Origin: Isochrysis galbana
Taxonomy: Eukaryota > Haptophyta > Isochrysidales > Isochrysidaceae
Assembly: GCA_018136815.1 (NCBI GenBank)
Contig: CM030932.1
Location: forward strand, 6,672,915 to 6,736,914
Reading direction: 5' to 3'
DNA: 64,000 bases
A model generated the notes under the pieces. The model searched no databases, was not told where the DNA came from, and worked only from the letters and a program-made list of their open reading frames with translations. Of this stretch, positions 20,325-30,962 are shown one piece after another; the first letter of the stretch is position 1; each line of letters opens with the position of its first letter. Made by a program: the position numbers and the translations under genes.

Positions 20325-20949
20325 ATGATTCCGGTGTATGCTCCGTCTAGAGTGGGCCGCGCAGGCGAGCTCATCATAGAAGAGGAGGTAGCCAAGATGG
20401 AAGCCGCCGGCATTATTCGCAAGTCAAATTCGGCTTGGGCTTCCCGAGTAGTCCTGGTCAGCAAGAAAGATGGCTCCGTTCGATTCTGCGTGGACTACCG
20501 CGACACTAACGCCAAGCTACGCGTCGAGGACAGCCCTCTACCCCTCATTGTGGAGGCTATCGATAGGCTAGCGTCCGGCCAAGGGCCGCTCAGTTCTCTC
20601 TTTTTATGTACTCTCGATTTAGCCTTTGTTTGGTTTTGGGGGCATCCCGATCAAAGAATCGCACAAACATATCACCGCTTTCACCACCCACCGCGGCAAA
20701 TACGAGTTCAACTTTCTACCATTCGGCATCCAATCAGGTCCCGCCTACATGTGCCGCTTGATGGACATCGTTCTCGGTGCGCTAGCGTGGGAGATCTGCA
20801 TGCCTTACCTCGATGATGTGGGCATCTGGTCAACGGGCGTGGGTCCGTCCGAAGAGGCCAGGGCACAGGCTTCCTTCGAGCAAATGCTTCACCGCCTTCC
20901 GCCTTCCGCAATGCGCTCGCTTCGTTTCTCGCCTCTCGCATTGGGGGGG
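20325..20949 (+). mobile_element. Gypsy reverse-transcriptase fossil
   Basis: Encodes the start of a gypsy RT closely related to the element at the left of the window (VGRAGELIIEEEVAKMEAAG, FCVDYRDTNAKL, YLDDVGIW). It covers only part of RT and is broken. It ends against a G run that abuts the LTR at 20950, the position a polypurine tract would take. Confidence 0.85.
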
Positions 20950-21509
20950 TGTTGCGGGTAAAGGGGGTCACTCCTTCCCTCTTGTACATTTCCCCCGCCA
21001 TCTAGGTTTCCCGCGTGACTTTTCCCCCTTGCTGTCACGCTCCGACGCCCCCTCCTCGCGTCGCCATCTATCTAGTAGGTTCGTCTTCCCCCCCCCCCCG
21101 CGGAAGCCTCCCCCCTTCGCTCCCTTCCCCGTTTCCCCTCCCCGAGTGTCTCCCTTGTTCTCCCGGCCCCCTTTCATCCCTCTCTTTTCCCGCGTTTCCC
21201 CTTTCCCGACGCGTGTCCCTTTCCCGCGAGTGTCTTCCCCCTCGTCTTTCGTCCAGCGATCAGCGCCACCGCTCGAGCGCTCCCGTCCCCTTCCTGTCTA
21301 CCTGTGCTCTCCGTGCTCGTCCCGCCCGTCCTCATGCTGCCCGAGACCGAACCCTCGGTCTCGCCCTCGTCCGCACGTGCCTCCCCCGTTCGTGTCCCTC
21401 CATCTCCTGCGCCCCCTTCCATTTGTACTTCACATGTTACTACCATGCACAGCCCCTCCACACCAACACACACAGCAGCCACAGCCCTTCACCACTCATC
21501 ACAACCACA
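20950..21509 (+). mobile_element. LTR, family B, copy 2
   Basis: Starts TGTTGCGGGTAAAGG and ends CACAACCACA. Same family as 11947-12555 and 59498-60139 but in the opposite orientation. It is preceded by a G7 run and has no matching flanking duplication, so it is probably a 3' LTR left by a larger deleted element rather than a simple solo LTR. Confidence 0.82.
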
Positions 21510-21514
21510 CGAAT

Positions 21515-22400
21515 GCAGGCTGGGCTGCGGGCTGCGGCCACTGTGAACAATCGTGCCACCTAGCGTGGTGTCCCGCGACGAAAATGATATTCGAGACCAT
21601 AGAGGCCCTTACCAAACATGCGCCTACCCCCGGAAGGTCGCATGCACAAAAAGCGAAAGACGAAAGATAGACTGCCTTCGCATACCGCATACTCCGGTAC
21701 GAATGTACCCCCGATAGTCTAAAAACGCTCTATCTATATGATAGCGTGGAAATACATAATAAGAGACTTCTATAGAGTAGATTTCGAGTCGCACAATTAT
21801 CACTTCATGCCAGTCTTGGAGTCCACTCTAATAAGGTTCACCACCTTGGTTCGAGGCAGTATTTCGCCCGACCCTCACAACTCACTCCATGCGAACCTAT
21901 AACCTATAAGGCAGCGCAGGGAAGGAAACCTAAACGCTAAACCTAAACTCAAAAAAACAATAGACAATAGAACTCAGCACCCCTATATTCATCGAGGATG
22001 AGAAAGGAAGGCTACAACTAAGCGAAGAGTTCAGCCTCGTAGCGAAAGCTCTCGGTTTAGCCGAAAGACTCGCATAAAAAGACGCGAAACTTCGCCTCAA
22101 CTGATCGCTCGAATAGGCGTCCGACCGCACAATCACGGGCACAATAGATGAACGCTCGTAAACACCGAAAAGATGATACCCTGTAACATTCTAGATAGAC
22201 AGGTCACTCGACGGAAGAGGAGGAAGACGAGAACATACTGTCGGGGACTGGTGCACCCCCACACAACCTAGGCCCCTAAGTAGAGCACGAGGGGAGTTGC
22301 CGCAAGGCGGGGAGTGAGGGAGAGGAAAGAGATTGGGCGTGGCTTCGTGAACGTCATTCAGGGCCACGTGGGAGGCGAGAATATTAAAAGGTTTTTTTTA
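21515..22400 (+). mobile_element. LINE 3' end, 5'-truncated
   Basis: Begins within the zinc-binding end of the LINE protein (SCHLAWCPATKMIFETIEAL) and runs through the 3' UTR to the tail ATATTAAAAGG plus T8 at 22381-22399. It matches the minus-strand element at 34106-36120 at both protein and UTR level. The coding part has stops and frame changes, so it is dead. The left edge is cut by the LTR at 20950-21509. Confidence 0.75.
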
Positions 22401-22474
22401 GTGAGAAGGACAAAGGTGCTAGGAGTTGGCTACACACCGAGTAGAAGCCGAGCACGTGGCATCGCTTTGAGCAA

Positions 22475-23759
22475 TTAGCACACCCTCAACTCTTGTTTTG
22501 GAAGGGAACTTGTGTGTGTACCCCACAAACACCGCTGTGACACACGATCGATGCATCCAATCCACGTTCGCTCTTTCCCTTTTCGATGACGTTTTGCAGG
22601 GTGGTCATCAGTGCAAACATTCTGCGCATATGTGATTGAAGATGTCTCAATCAACGATCTCCCATCATGTGAGTTGGTTGAGTCTGTCGTCATCCCTAAG
22701 GCATCGGGTTGTCGCACATGCAATCTTTCTTGCAAGAGACGGCTTGAACGCTTCCGCTTTGCCTTTTCTCGCCTGCCCTCGTCGCGCTGATCCTGCACAA
22801 ATTTCAAAATGTGTCGAGCCCCTTCAGGAAGTTTGTCATAGTCCACCCCCACCCTGAGGATGCTTGCGATGCAGCTTCCACCCCCCCCCAAACCGGCGAA
22901 TGGAAGCGCAGCAGCAGCCAATAACGAGCACTGCGACTTGCGGAGGAGTCTGGCTGCGAGCCACCGTGACATCGCAGCGTCCGATGCAGCATACCTAATA
23001 TGGAACAGGAAAGGCAGGTTCGTGGGCTACACGTCTCACACCAACTAGTTGTCAAGGTATGGCTCGCGTGCACGCGAATAACGAAGCTCACCTGATCTGA
23101 GCTTGAGAAAGAGGCACTCGAGACCAATCGGACATCTGGATTTTCTTGGGTTTTTCGAGGATGATTCCAAAGTGTGCTGCAAGACGGCGCAGGCCGTATT
23201 GTGGAGCATCGGCGTCCACTGCGCCAGTCAATGGTGCCAAGACACCTAGTTCCACGCAGCTGCACGCAATTGCGTCCACTGACAGATGGGCGTGACCAAA
23301 TGAGGAAGGAAAGCGCTTAGCAAGAAGGATCAGATCGTTGGAGACTCCGCATCCGAATTTGAGGACCGTAGGACTCGAGACCAAGTGCCCAAGAAGCGGT
23401 GGGAGCATTACAGCATTAGAAAGAGAGACAACCACACATGCACTCTCGGAGCACAACTGTATGGTATCCACACGGTTGTTGCTCTGACCACGGCGATACG
23501 ATGGACGGGCCTCTACGTCGAGACCAAGTGCCTGGCATGCGTCAAAGCGATATTGCTTGAGGCAAGTGTCGATATCGTCGCGACCCAGCGTTAGATAGAG
23601 AACTGGCTCAGGGAGGGCAAATGCCGTCTCTCCTCGCACATCGGAATGAGTAGACGGAGGGAGTATCGAGCCCGTCCTCTGCTGATTGCTGCTCGTCGCC
23701 GCCGCACCTTCTCGGGAGGAGGCTCTGCCAGGGCGAGGGCGTCTCCGTTGCCTCGCCAT
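22475..23759 (-). CDS. 3'-5' exonuclease domain protein (WRN/RNase D type, DEDDy)
   Basis: Two exons: 23759-23092 and 22994-22475, intron 23091-22995 (GTGAGC...TTAG), 395 residues. All three exonuclease motifs are present: Exo I LGLDVEARP (Asp81, Glu83), Exo II FGCGVSNDL (about 140), and Exo III YAASDAAMSRWL, which forms only after splicing (Tyr224, Asp228). This places it in the DEDDy family that removes nucleotides from 3' ends of DNA or RNA with two metal ions. The C-terminal about 150 residues are basic (KAKRKRSSRLL) and may include a nuclear signal. The chosen ATG is the first after a long (GA)n tract. The precise substrate is unknown. Confidence 0.85.
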
Positions 23760-23783
23760 CGCGCTGCCTGCTGAGGAGAGACG

Positions 23784-24094
<311 letters not shown>

Positions 24095-24304
24095 ACGTCT
24101 CCCTGTGGGTGCGTGGCACGATTCCGTGGCGTGCGCGCCCTCTCCTAAATAAAAAAGCATCGTGAGTTTTCTATTGGGATTTCATGTTTTAATTATATAT
24201 TTTAAACCCCCCTCGATGGTACTGTAGGTACGTACCTGCAATAACAATAAGGAGCAATTCAGTCTCTCGTCCAGATCTCCAGATTCACAGCGAGCATCGA
24301 GCGG

Positions 24305-24540
24305 TGAAAAAAAACGTATTAATATTCTCGCCACGAGCATGGCCTTGCCTGTGTACTTTGCAGCTACGCAGCCACTCCCGCTCCCCTTGTTATCACTCTC
24401 TCCTTCCACTTCAAGCCCAGGTGGAGATGGGACAACAGGTACAAGGTCAACAGGTTTCGGGGGCCTGTTGCTGTTAAGAGGACCTGTTAACAGGTCGCAA
24501 TAGGTCCTTAACAGGTCAAAATAAAAGTAATAAATAAACC
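24305..24540 (-). repeat. Short repeat with LINE-type 3' tail
   Basis: On the minus strand it ends GTGGCGAGAATATTAATACG followed by T8, the same tail type as the LINE copies at 22381 and 34106. It also contains several CCTGTTAACAGG-like palindromes. No coding function is seen. The interval 24094-24304 holds nothing I recognise. Confidence 0.5.
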
Positions 24541-24960
24541 TTTTAATAGTCTCACCGCGCACGCAGCCGTGGACCCTCTACTTTCTACTCACGTAGGAAT
24601 AGGAAAACTTTCTACACCCCCACGCTCCCAGCCCTTCTCCCCCCGCCATCAGGCGGCTCCCCCCGTGCACTACTAGGGGGATTGGGGTGAAGGGCTTAGA
24701 TATGGTCCGGTGGCCCGCGCCCCCCCCCCCCCCGGTGATCAATCCCCCCCCTTCCTCCTGTGTCTCCGAGTGGGCGGCGGTCTCAGCCCCGACTTATCCT
24801 GTAAACAGGTGCGGGACTTACCTATTCTTCGGTGGGCGGAGCTCTCGCTCCGCCCACCCCCTTCTCCGCGCTCTCTCTCCCCTCTCCTGCGGCACGCGCG
24901 ATGGCGCGCCTGCGGCAGGCCTGCAGCTGCCCATTGGCGACCCTGGAGGCTCATGGAGGC
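24541..24960 (-). repeat. GC-rich SINE-like repeat, copy 1
   Basis: On the minus strand its end reads GCGGTGAGACTATTAAAAGG followed by TTTATT. It shares ACTTTCTACTCACGTAGG, TTAGATATGGTCCGGTG, CTGTAAACAGGTGCGGGACT and a 12-bp-stem hairpin (GGTGGGCGGAGC...GCTCCGCCCACC, 24832-24859) with the copies at 33145-33545, 33935-34105, 36121-36290 and part of 32690-32900. Non-coding. Confidence 0.7.
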
Positions 24961-24964
24961 CACC

Positions 24965-25674
24965 CAAAGGAGCCAGGTCGCCTGTCTCTCGCTGCGTGCT
25001 TGTCTCAGGCTCTCGGGTTACCTTGTGAAGGCTTGTTTAGCTTCTTGCAAGGCTTGTCGTTTCTTGTTGTGTTCCGGTTCTTTCTTGGGACCTGCTAACT
25101 TTCGTTGTCGTCCAGGCCTGTTCTTCGTAGGTTCTGCTTGGCCTGGTTAGGGTTAGGGTTTCGTTGCCTTCCCGCGTTTGGCGTTCGCGTTGGCGTTCGG
25201 AAACTTCCTCTCACATTCCTTAGGTCCGCTACCCTTGGCTTGTAGGTCCTTGCTTCTTTCTTCTCGGTCAAGGTTTTTGGCGAGCGAGTCGGTTGCTCTA
25301 TCCGCTCGAGATTTGAGGTTTAATTTGCCATCTCCCCTTGGAGATCAATGTAGGTTCGCTTCTTAGGTGAGGGAATCTTCCCCCTTGATGCAAGTTACAT
25401 GCAAGCCCTTGGCCCCTTTGGTGTTTCTTCCCCTTGGTTGCTACTCAGGGTTGTTCGTTAGAAGCGTCTAGAAGGTTCACGCTCAACGGCAAGATTTCCT
25501 CTGTCGTGAAGATATCTCGTTGCGATCTATATCCGAAGTGATCGCCGTGGTCGCGCGACATGACGCTCCCCTTCGGACTCTCCGCTACGTGGGAAGTTAC
25601 AACGGAGACACGCTCCGGCCGTCGCTGCGGAGTCTCTCTCTCTCTCTCTCGCTCTCTCTCTCTCCGTCTCTCGC
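24965..25674 (+). repeat. 0.7-kb repeat, copy 2
   Basis: Nearly identical to 19556-20260. Its right (CT)n end abuts the copia gag fossil that lies on the other strand. A two-unit TTAGGG-like stretch near 25147 is internal to this repeat and is not a telomere. Confidence 0.75.
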
Positions 25675-26233
25675 ATGCCTTGTCCACTTCACGGAGGACT
25701 CCTTCTCCACATCCAATGAAGCTCGCCTTCATGTCGAGGCACAACTCGGCCACGGAGACTTCTCGCGCGGTGCCCTTGAGTCCTTGGAAGATGCCAAACA
25801 TGTTGTCAAAGCGGTTGGTGACCTCCTCCCTTGAGGGGAACTCCTGGAGGTTGGTCATCTTGAGTGTGTCATACTCCATCTTCTTGTCTTCAGCCTTGTC
25901 TTCGGTGTTGACCGCCACGTGCAACTCGTCGATGTGTTTGAACGCACGGTGGCCGTCGTACTTCTCTTCCTCCTCATCCGTGTAGAGCACATCCAAGGTG
26001 GCCACAAGCTTGTCATCCTTGATGCACATGATAAGGAGGTCATATGCCTTGTTCAATTCCACCTGGGTGGCTTCCTTGTCCTTGTTGGCGTCATCGACGC
26101 TTTCCGTCTTGTTCTTGAGCATCGCACGTCGGCAACCGTTCTTGCCGGCCATCGCGAGCAACTTGGGCCTGAATGCTCTCCATTCAGCACCATCCTTGTT
26201 GTAGAAGAAGATCTTGTCATTGTTCTTGTCCAT
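25670..26233 (-). mobile_element. Ty1/copia gag fossil
   Basis: Minus-strand frame starting MDKNNDKIFFYNKDGAEWRA, with YDLLIMCIKDD and EEVTNRFDNMFGIFQGLKG. This is the layout of the copia Gag N-terminal half. It stops in simple-sequence DNA where the 0.7-kb repeat begins, and no pol follows. Broken. Confidence 0.65.
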
Positions 26234-26854
26234 GTCTCTTTGTCTCTCGGCGGGGGTACCAGATGAGTGGCGAAAGCTGTCTTGTTACTTGTCTCTTAGG
26301 GGTCTCTACCCTTGCACGGTCCGATGTCCGTTCAAACGACTCAACCACGTTCAAACAAACGACTCAACCGCCGTAACCGACTCAACCGCCGATCACGTAA
26401 CCGACACAAAAACAAAACCCCAACAAGAACAAATGTTTTACACACCACTTAGCCATAGCTAGGCCTTGTGTTCACGACACACATGAAGCCTTGCATGAAG
26501 CCTTGCGCTTCTCATTCATAGAAATAGAAACACAGCCAAAAACCAAAAACAGTCCAAAACACAGTGATACATACCGAAGGGACCTCCCCGTGCGCCGCTT
26601 GCGCGACGCTACCTACTTGCTACTTGTCTCACTAAAAGTACGGTTACTGATTGTTGATTGGAGATTGGGAAGAGCAAGTGACAAGTGAGCCATGAATATT
26701 AATTGATACGCGCGCGCACACGCGCACACATGCACACGCAATCGCAATCGCGCGCCACGCGCGCTGAGCGCGCGTGCGCGTCCTACGCCCTACGCCCAGC
26801 AGCTCACAGAGCCGCTGCGCCCCTGCATGGCGCTGTCACGAGTGGGCGCACCCC
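26234..26854. other. Probable leader or LTR of the copia fossil, then simple sequence
   Basis: Upstream of the gag start on the minus strand. A CTGGTACC block near 26255 could be a primer-binding site, but it does not match well enough to call. ACTCAACC repeats occur at 26340-26390. No gene. Confidence 0.3.
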
Positions 26855-26985
26855 CCCTAACCCGTACAAACACGGTACCTTAAACGGAGGGGTTTTGAAA
26901 CACGGTAAAAACGGGCTGTTTTTGGCCTTCGTAGAAACACGGTAACGGTAAACACAAACACGGGTTTCCCACCTAGGGTGCCACC
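26855..26985 (+). repeat. AAAYACRGT word repeat, copy 2 (AAACACGG version)
   Basis: Nearly every word in this copy reads AAACACGG or AAACGG. The core is GCTGTTTTTGGCCTTCGT and the end is TTTCCCACCTAGGGT. It lies head to tail with the next copy. Confidence 0.75.
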
Positions 26986-26989
26986 GTCC

Positions 26990-27105
26990 AAATACCAAAT
27001 ACGGAGGGTCATATTGAGGCAGTTTCAAATACGGTGAATACGGTCTGTATTTGGCCTTCGTCCAAATACGGTAAATACTAAATACGTATCTCCCATCTAG
27101 GGTTG
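26990..27105 (+). repeat. AAAYACRGT word repeat, copy 3 (AAATACGG version)
   Basis: Same layout as the preceding copy, but every word is AAATACGG. The core is TCTGTATTTGGCCTTCGT and the end TCTCCCATCTAGGGT. A GGTGAA run follows at 27110-27130. Confidence 0.75.
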
Positions 27106-27252
27106 AATGAAGGTGAAGGTGAAGGTGAAGGAGAATAGTAGTAGCGAATAGAGAGGGCGTATACATACTGTCTACTGTCTACTATTGTATTGTACCCTTC
27201 GCCAGCCGCCAGTGGTGGCGCGGGGTGCGGGTGTGCCATCCACAGCGACACC

Positions 27253-28205
27253 ATGCGCGAACAGCAGAGCAAAAGGGCATCGGTGGCTTTACTCTTGCTC
27301 TGTGGCCTTGCGCTCGGGCAGGCACAGGATACATTCGCGAGTAAGGGCGATACGCAAGGACTCAATGGCTTCGCGCACGCCTTCCTCAAGTCCTTTTCCG
27401 TCATCCTAGCGACTGAGATCGGTGCGCTCTGCTTCTCTGTTCAGTCCGTAGGGTCGGGTCGAGGGGCGTCTGCCTGCTCTGACGGCATATCCCTTGAGAC
27501 AAGCCTCAAAGGATGAGCCCGTTCACTTCCTCACTGATGGTCGGTCTTCATCATCCATCCCTGGCTGCATGTACTCACACGGCCATCCTCTGTGAGTGCG
27601 CAGGCGACAAGACCTTCTTCATTGCTGCTATCATGGCAATGCGCTACTCCCGCGTAACAACATGGTTGGGCGCCGTCGGTGCACTGGTGGTCATGACGAT
27701 CTTATCAACTTTACTCGGCCACATGGCTCCACTTCTGTTACCGAAAACTTACACACACTATGCCGCTGCTGTGCTTTTCCTTATCTTTGGCGTTAGGATG
27801 CTTCGGGATGCCAAAGACGCAACATCTGGAGCATCAGATGAACTTCAAGAGGTCGAGCTTGAGCTAACCAAGAAGCAAGACGTTGAGTCTGGGGAAGATT
27901 CGCCCACTGCAGAATCAGCCCACGAAGACTTGTCACCACGTGGCATACTACTGCAAGCGTTCACATTGACCTTCTTGGCGGAGTGGGGAGACCGCTCACA
28001 GATTGCAACGATTGCGCTAGCGGCCGCCGAAGAGCCCGTCGGAGTCACTCTGGGCGCAATCATTGGACATTCTCTCTGCACGGGCATGGCTGTCGTCGGA
28101 GGCAAGCTACTCGCCTCGCGCATTTCCGAGCGGATGGTGCTCGCAATCGGGGGCGCGTTGTTTGTCCTCTTCGCATTGGTCGCAGTCATTCAAGGTCCAG
28201 GTTGA
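27253..28205 (+). CDS. GDT1: GDT1/TMEM165 family (UPF0016) cation transporter
   Basis: Exons 27253-27421 and 27604-28205, intron 27422-27603 (GTGCGC...GCGCAG). The spliced product is 256 residues. It carries both family signatures: ATEIGDKTF (Glu55 to Asp58, created across the splice) and EWGDRSQ (near residue 182). Members move Mn2+ and Ca2+ against H+ in the Golgi, or in the thylakoid or chloroplast envelope for plant PAM71-type proteins. Here the N-terminus has a signal peptide (ASVALLLLCGLALGQAQ). Each half holds about three membrane helices, with an acidic loop between (EVELELTKKQDVESGEDSP). Golgi or plastid location cannot be decided. Confidence 0.93.
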
Positions 28206-28786
28206 GCATGTCCTACTGCATTTACCCCGGTTCGAACCTTGTTGACCATTCTTCACCAGAGTGTTTGACATGACCTCGATCCACGACCGATCGCGCTTCA
28301 ACCCTGCGAGCGATGGATGACGCAAAAAGCAACGAGGGGTCGGACGCTTGATGACTCTTGGGGGATCTTACCCTCGTATCTTCCTCAACCCGTGGATATG
28401 ACACTACCTCCTACGCTTGCACAAGTGGTCATAGTAACCACGTCCAGATCAGGGCACGCGCTGTTGATCATAAAGACACAGCTGTCACGTTCCCGACTTG
28501 CGTCACGTGCGACGTAATTGCGTGTGACGATACCAGCGACGATGTTGTCATCTAACTCATAAGACACCACGAAAACATTGAGTATTGGAAAAGCACGGGC
28601 CCGCCCCGCTTGAACTGCCACGGCTGCACCCACAGACACCACACTCCACATGGCGACACGTTTGAGAATACGGCAGTGAAGTCCAATTATGACAGAACGC
28701 ACGCGCTAAAATAAAAGCAAATTCAAATTCGGCAATCTCCAACTCTAACGTAGGGCGGTCAAACACGACTTTTTAAGTACTAATGT
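28206..28786. other. Intergenic, no gene seen
   Basis: A GGTTCGAACC palindrome near 28229 has no surrounding tRNA fold. Nothing else is recognised. Confidence 0.5.
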
Positions 28787-29200
28787 TCAACTAAGTTTAT
28801 ACTTAGTTCAGCATGGGGGGGCGCCTCGCGTCCCCCCTCTCAGGCACCAATTCCCCTCCGGGGGGCCTTTCGGTCATCCCCATGCTCTGCGCTCTGCCTT
28901 TTGGCATGAGCAAGGCACTCAACACAACCACCCAGACCCCCAGTGGGCGCGGTCGCGAGCCGCACTCCCTGGCCCGCTTGGGCCTGCTCTCGTACTGACT
29001 CCCCCCCCATCCCTGGTCGCCAGGCAGACAGGGGCCTCTGGGCGGCACCGAGGGCCAGCGAGGCAAGCGTGGGAGAGGCAGGGGCGGCCAGGGGCTGAGC
29101 CCCAGCCTCCACTGCCCCCTGAGCTGCCCTGGCTGGCCCTCTGGATGCCCCCAAAGGACCTCTGAGAGCAGGCCGTGGCGCGCCGCATGGCGACGCGCCG
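28787..29200 (+). repeat. GC-rich repeat starting at a palindromic boundary
   Basis: Starts at AACTAAGTTTATACTTAGTT (28789-28808). The 28970-29140 part matches 33530-33720 in inverse orientation (shared GCTCAGGGGGCAG, GAGGCTGGGGCT). Open frames in it are GC-driven and show no domains. Confidence 0.6.
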
Positions 29201-29459
29201 CAGGGAGAGAGGTGGATATGAGAGCGAAGCGAGGGAGAGGGGGGGATTTGCACCCCCCCCGATGGAGTGTGGTGAGAAACGAGACCCGCTTGCGTTAGCA
29301 AGCGGGCGGCGAGAGGGGCGGCTGGCGACAGGAGGGGGATGAGGCCCCCTGCGTTGCTTTTACCCGAAAGGGGTTTTCCCCCAGCGTGGCCTCGAGGAGA
29401 GGGTGTGCTGGGGTGCGTAGGGCCGGTGCTTGCACTGCGGCGCCGCGCGACGCAGACGG

Positions 29460-29965
29460 ACAAGAAGAAGAAGAAGGAGTGGAAGTGGGAGGCCGTCGAC
29501 CCGTCAAAGATCAGCCGGCCCGAGTATGCCGGTGCCGAAACAGCCTTCACTCCCAGTGCAGCTGCGGGGTTGTCTGCTTCGGCTCACCCCTTCAGGTGGT
29601 TCGAGAAGTTCCTGACTAAGGCGTTCCGCGAGGAGCTCGTGAGGAACAGCAACAAATACAAGGGCTGGTTGCTGGCTTGCGGCATCGAGGCGTACATGCT
29701 CTCTAAGCCCATCACCCTGCTCGACGTCGACTTCTTCTTCTGCATGCTCTTCCTCAACGGCCTCAACCCAGTGCCTTCATACCGTGACGTGCACGCAACG
29801 TCATGGGCTCGGAAGGGAGTCCGCGCGGCGGATTTGCTCCCGCGCGACAGGTGGGTCGAGATGCGGGCGCTTTTCCACATCTCATCCCCCATGTCCGCGC
29901 CCTTGCAAGGTACGCCGAGCTGGGACGTGCTCCACAAGGTGGCGCGAGCAGCCCTGGGGGCAGTG
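29460..29965 (+). pseudogene. piggyBac transposase N-terminal fragment
   Basis: Encodes RWFEKFLTKAFREELVRNSN, ITLLDVDFFFCMLFLNGLNP, then a LLPRDRWVEMRALFHIS segment. This is the N-terminal layout of a piggyBac-type transposase: a conserved helix region, an EL-like GLLxxxGL helix, and a SRDRFxxIxxxLHF-like segment. The catalytic DDD core and Cys-rich C-terminus are missing, so it is a truncated remnant. No TTAA-flanked ends were identified. Confidence 0.6.
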
Positions 29966-30427
29966 ACACGTCAGAAGAAGACGATGAGTCGCGACGTTTC
30001 AGCCCCGCCTCGCGCCTCGATGCCAATCTGCTCCTGAGCTTCCGGTAGAATATGTGTGGTCATGTCTCGTATGTGCTGGTGCACGTAGTTTGTTCACAGT
30101 CCTCGCCCCGTGTGCCAGTGTGTTCCGCCTCAGCTGGCTCGACGTCGTGGGGATAGTGTAGGGCACCCAAGCAAGTCTCACCTTCTCAATCCTCTCACCT
30201 GTACTAAAAATTAAAACGGTACGTCCCAGCTCCGCTAGCAACGACGAGCGACCGAGAGGCAGAGTCTGACAGATGACAGATGCTACGCTTATAATTACAT
30301 ATTCCGAGGCACGAGGTCGGGAGAAAGTTTGTGGGATAGCATTGAGCGCACACCCTACCATAGATCAGTACACCTTCACAGCAAACGTGCCATTGTCACA
30401 AAGCGTTACTCCTACTACTCAGGACTA
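29966..30427. other. Intergenic, no gene seen
   Basis: Separates the piggyBac remnant from the next minus-strand frame. No domain or RNA signal is recognised. Confidence 0.4.
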
Positions 30428-30962
30428 CTACGCTGCCCCAAAACCTACCTCGGATTCGCCATACAGGTACTCAACGCGCTTCCGCACACACTGGCTGTGC
30501 TTGGCCCGGTTACGCGCGCCCGTGATGCCGAGCTCTTTGGCGATGGCGTACCACATGTATGCACGCCTGTTCTTGTCCGTCTTCAGGGGCCATTCCCCAC
30601 TCGGATACGGATGAGTCTCGAAGCAGTCCACGATCTCACCGTCGTACCTTTCCCCGCCGTCGAGTATGCGCCCTGTCAGCCAGACCGCGGTGCAAACCCG
30701 CGGTCTGGCGCCCCAGCCATCGCGCTGCACGACCTCCATCACATCCTCGTCCGTTTCGCTGCAGCTCGGGCACATCAGCTCCTTGAAGTAGCGCTTCTTG
30801 CCCCTGACGACCTCCGTGCGCTCAACTGGAACGACGTACAGCTCTTGCACGTCGCCACGCTCGGCATCCGTGCCGTTTGCAGGGGCCTCGTCGCTGGAGG
30901 GGGCTGGAGGGGGGGGGCGGGGGCGGGGGCGGATCCACGGGGAACTCGTTCAAGAACAACAT
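30428..30962 (-). CDS. Unknown protein with a CPSC motif, frame broken at a C run
   Basis: The minus-strand frame reads VQELYVVPVERTEVVRG, then KELMCPSCSETDEDVMEVVQ, ERYDGEIVDCFETHPYPSGE and RNRAKHSQCVRKRVEYLYGE. Its character is protein-like: balanced composition and a possible zinc-binding pair. Upstream, MLFLNEFPVDPPP is in another frame and meets it at a run of nine C (30909-30917), so homopolymer slippage may hide one continuous gene of about 175 residues. I do not recognise the family. A transposon origin is possible, because it lies among transposon remnants. Confidence 0.35.

Noticed and set aside
25140-25160. TTAGGG-like telomere sequence
   Set aside because: Only about two units, and it lies inside a 0.7-kb dispersed repeat whose other copy has one unit.
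28222-28245. GGTTCGAACC resembling a tRNA T-arm
   Set aside because: No acceptor, D-arm or anticodon arm can be folded around it; a chance palindrome.
28840-29550. 236-residue minus-strand frame in GC-rich DNA
   Set aside because: It lies in a repeat that recurs inverted at 33530-33720 and across the piggyBac remnant; no domain and GC-driven openness.
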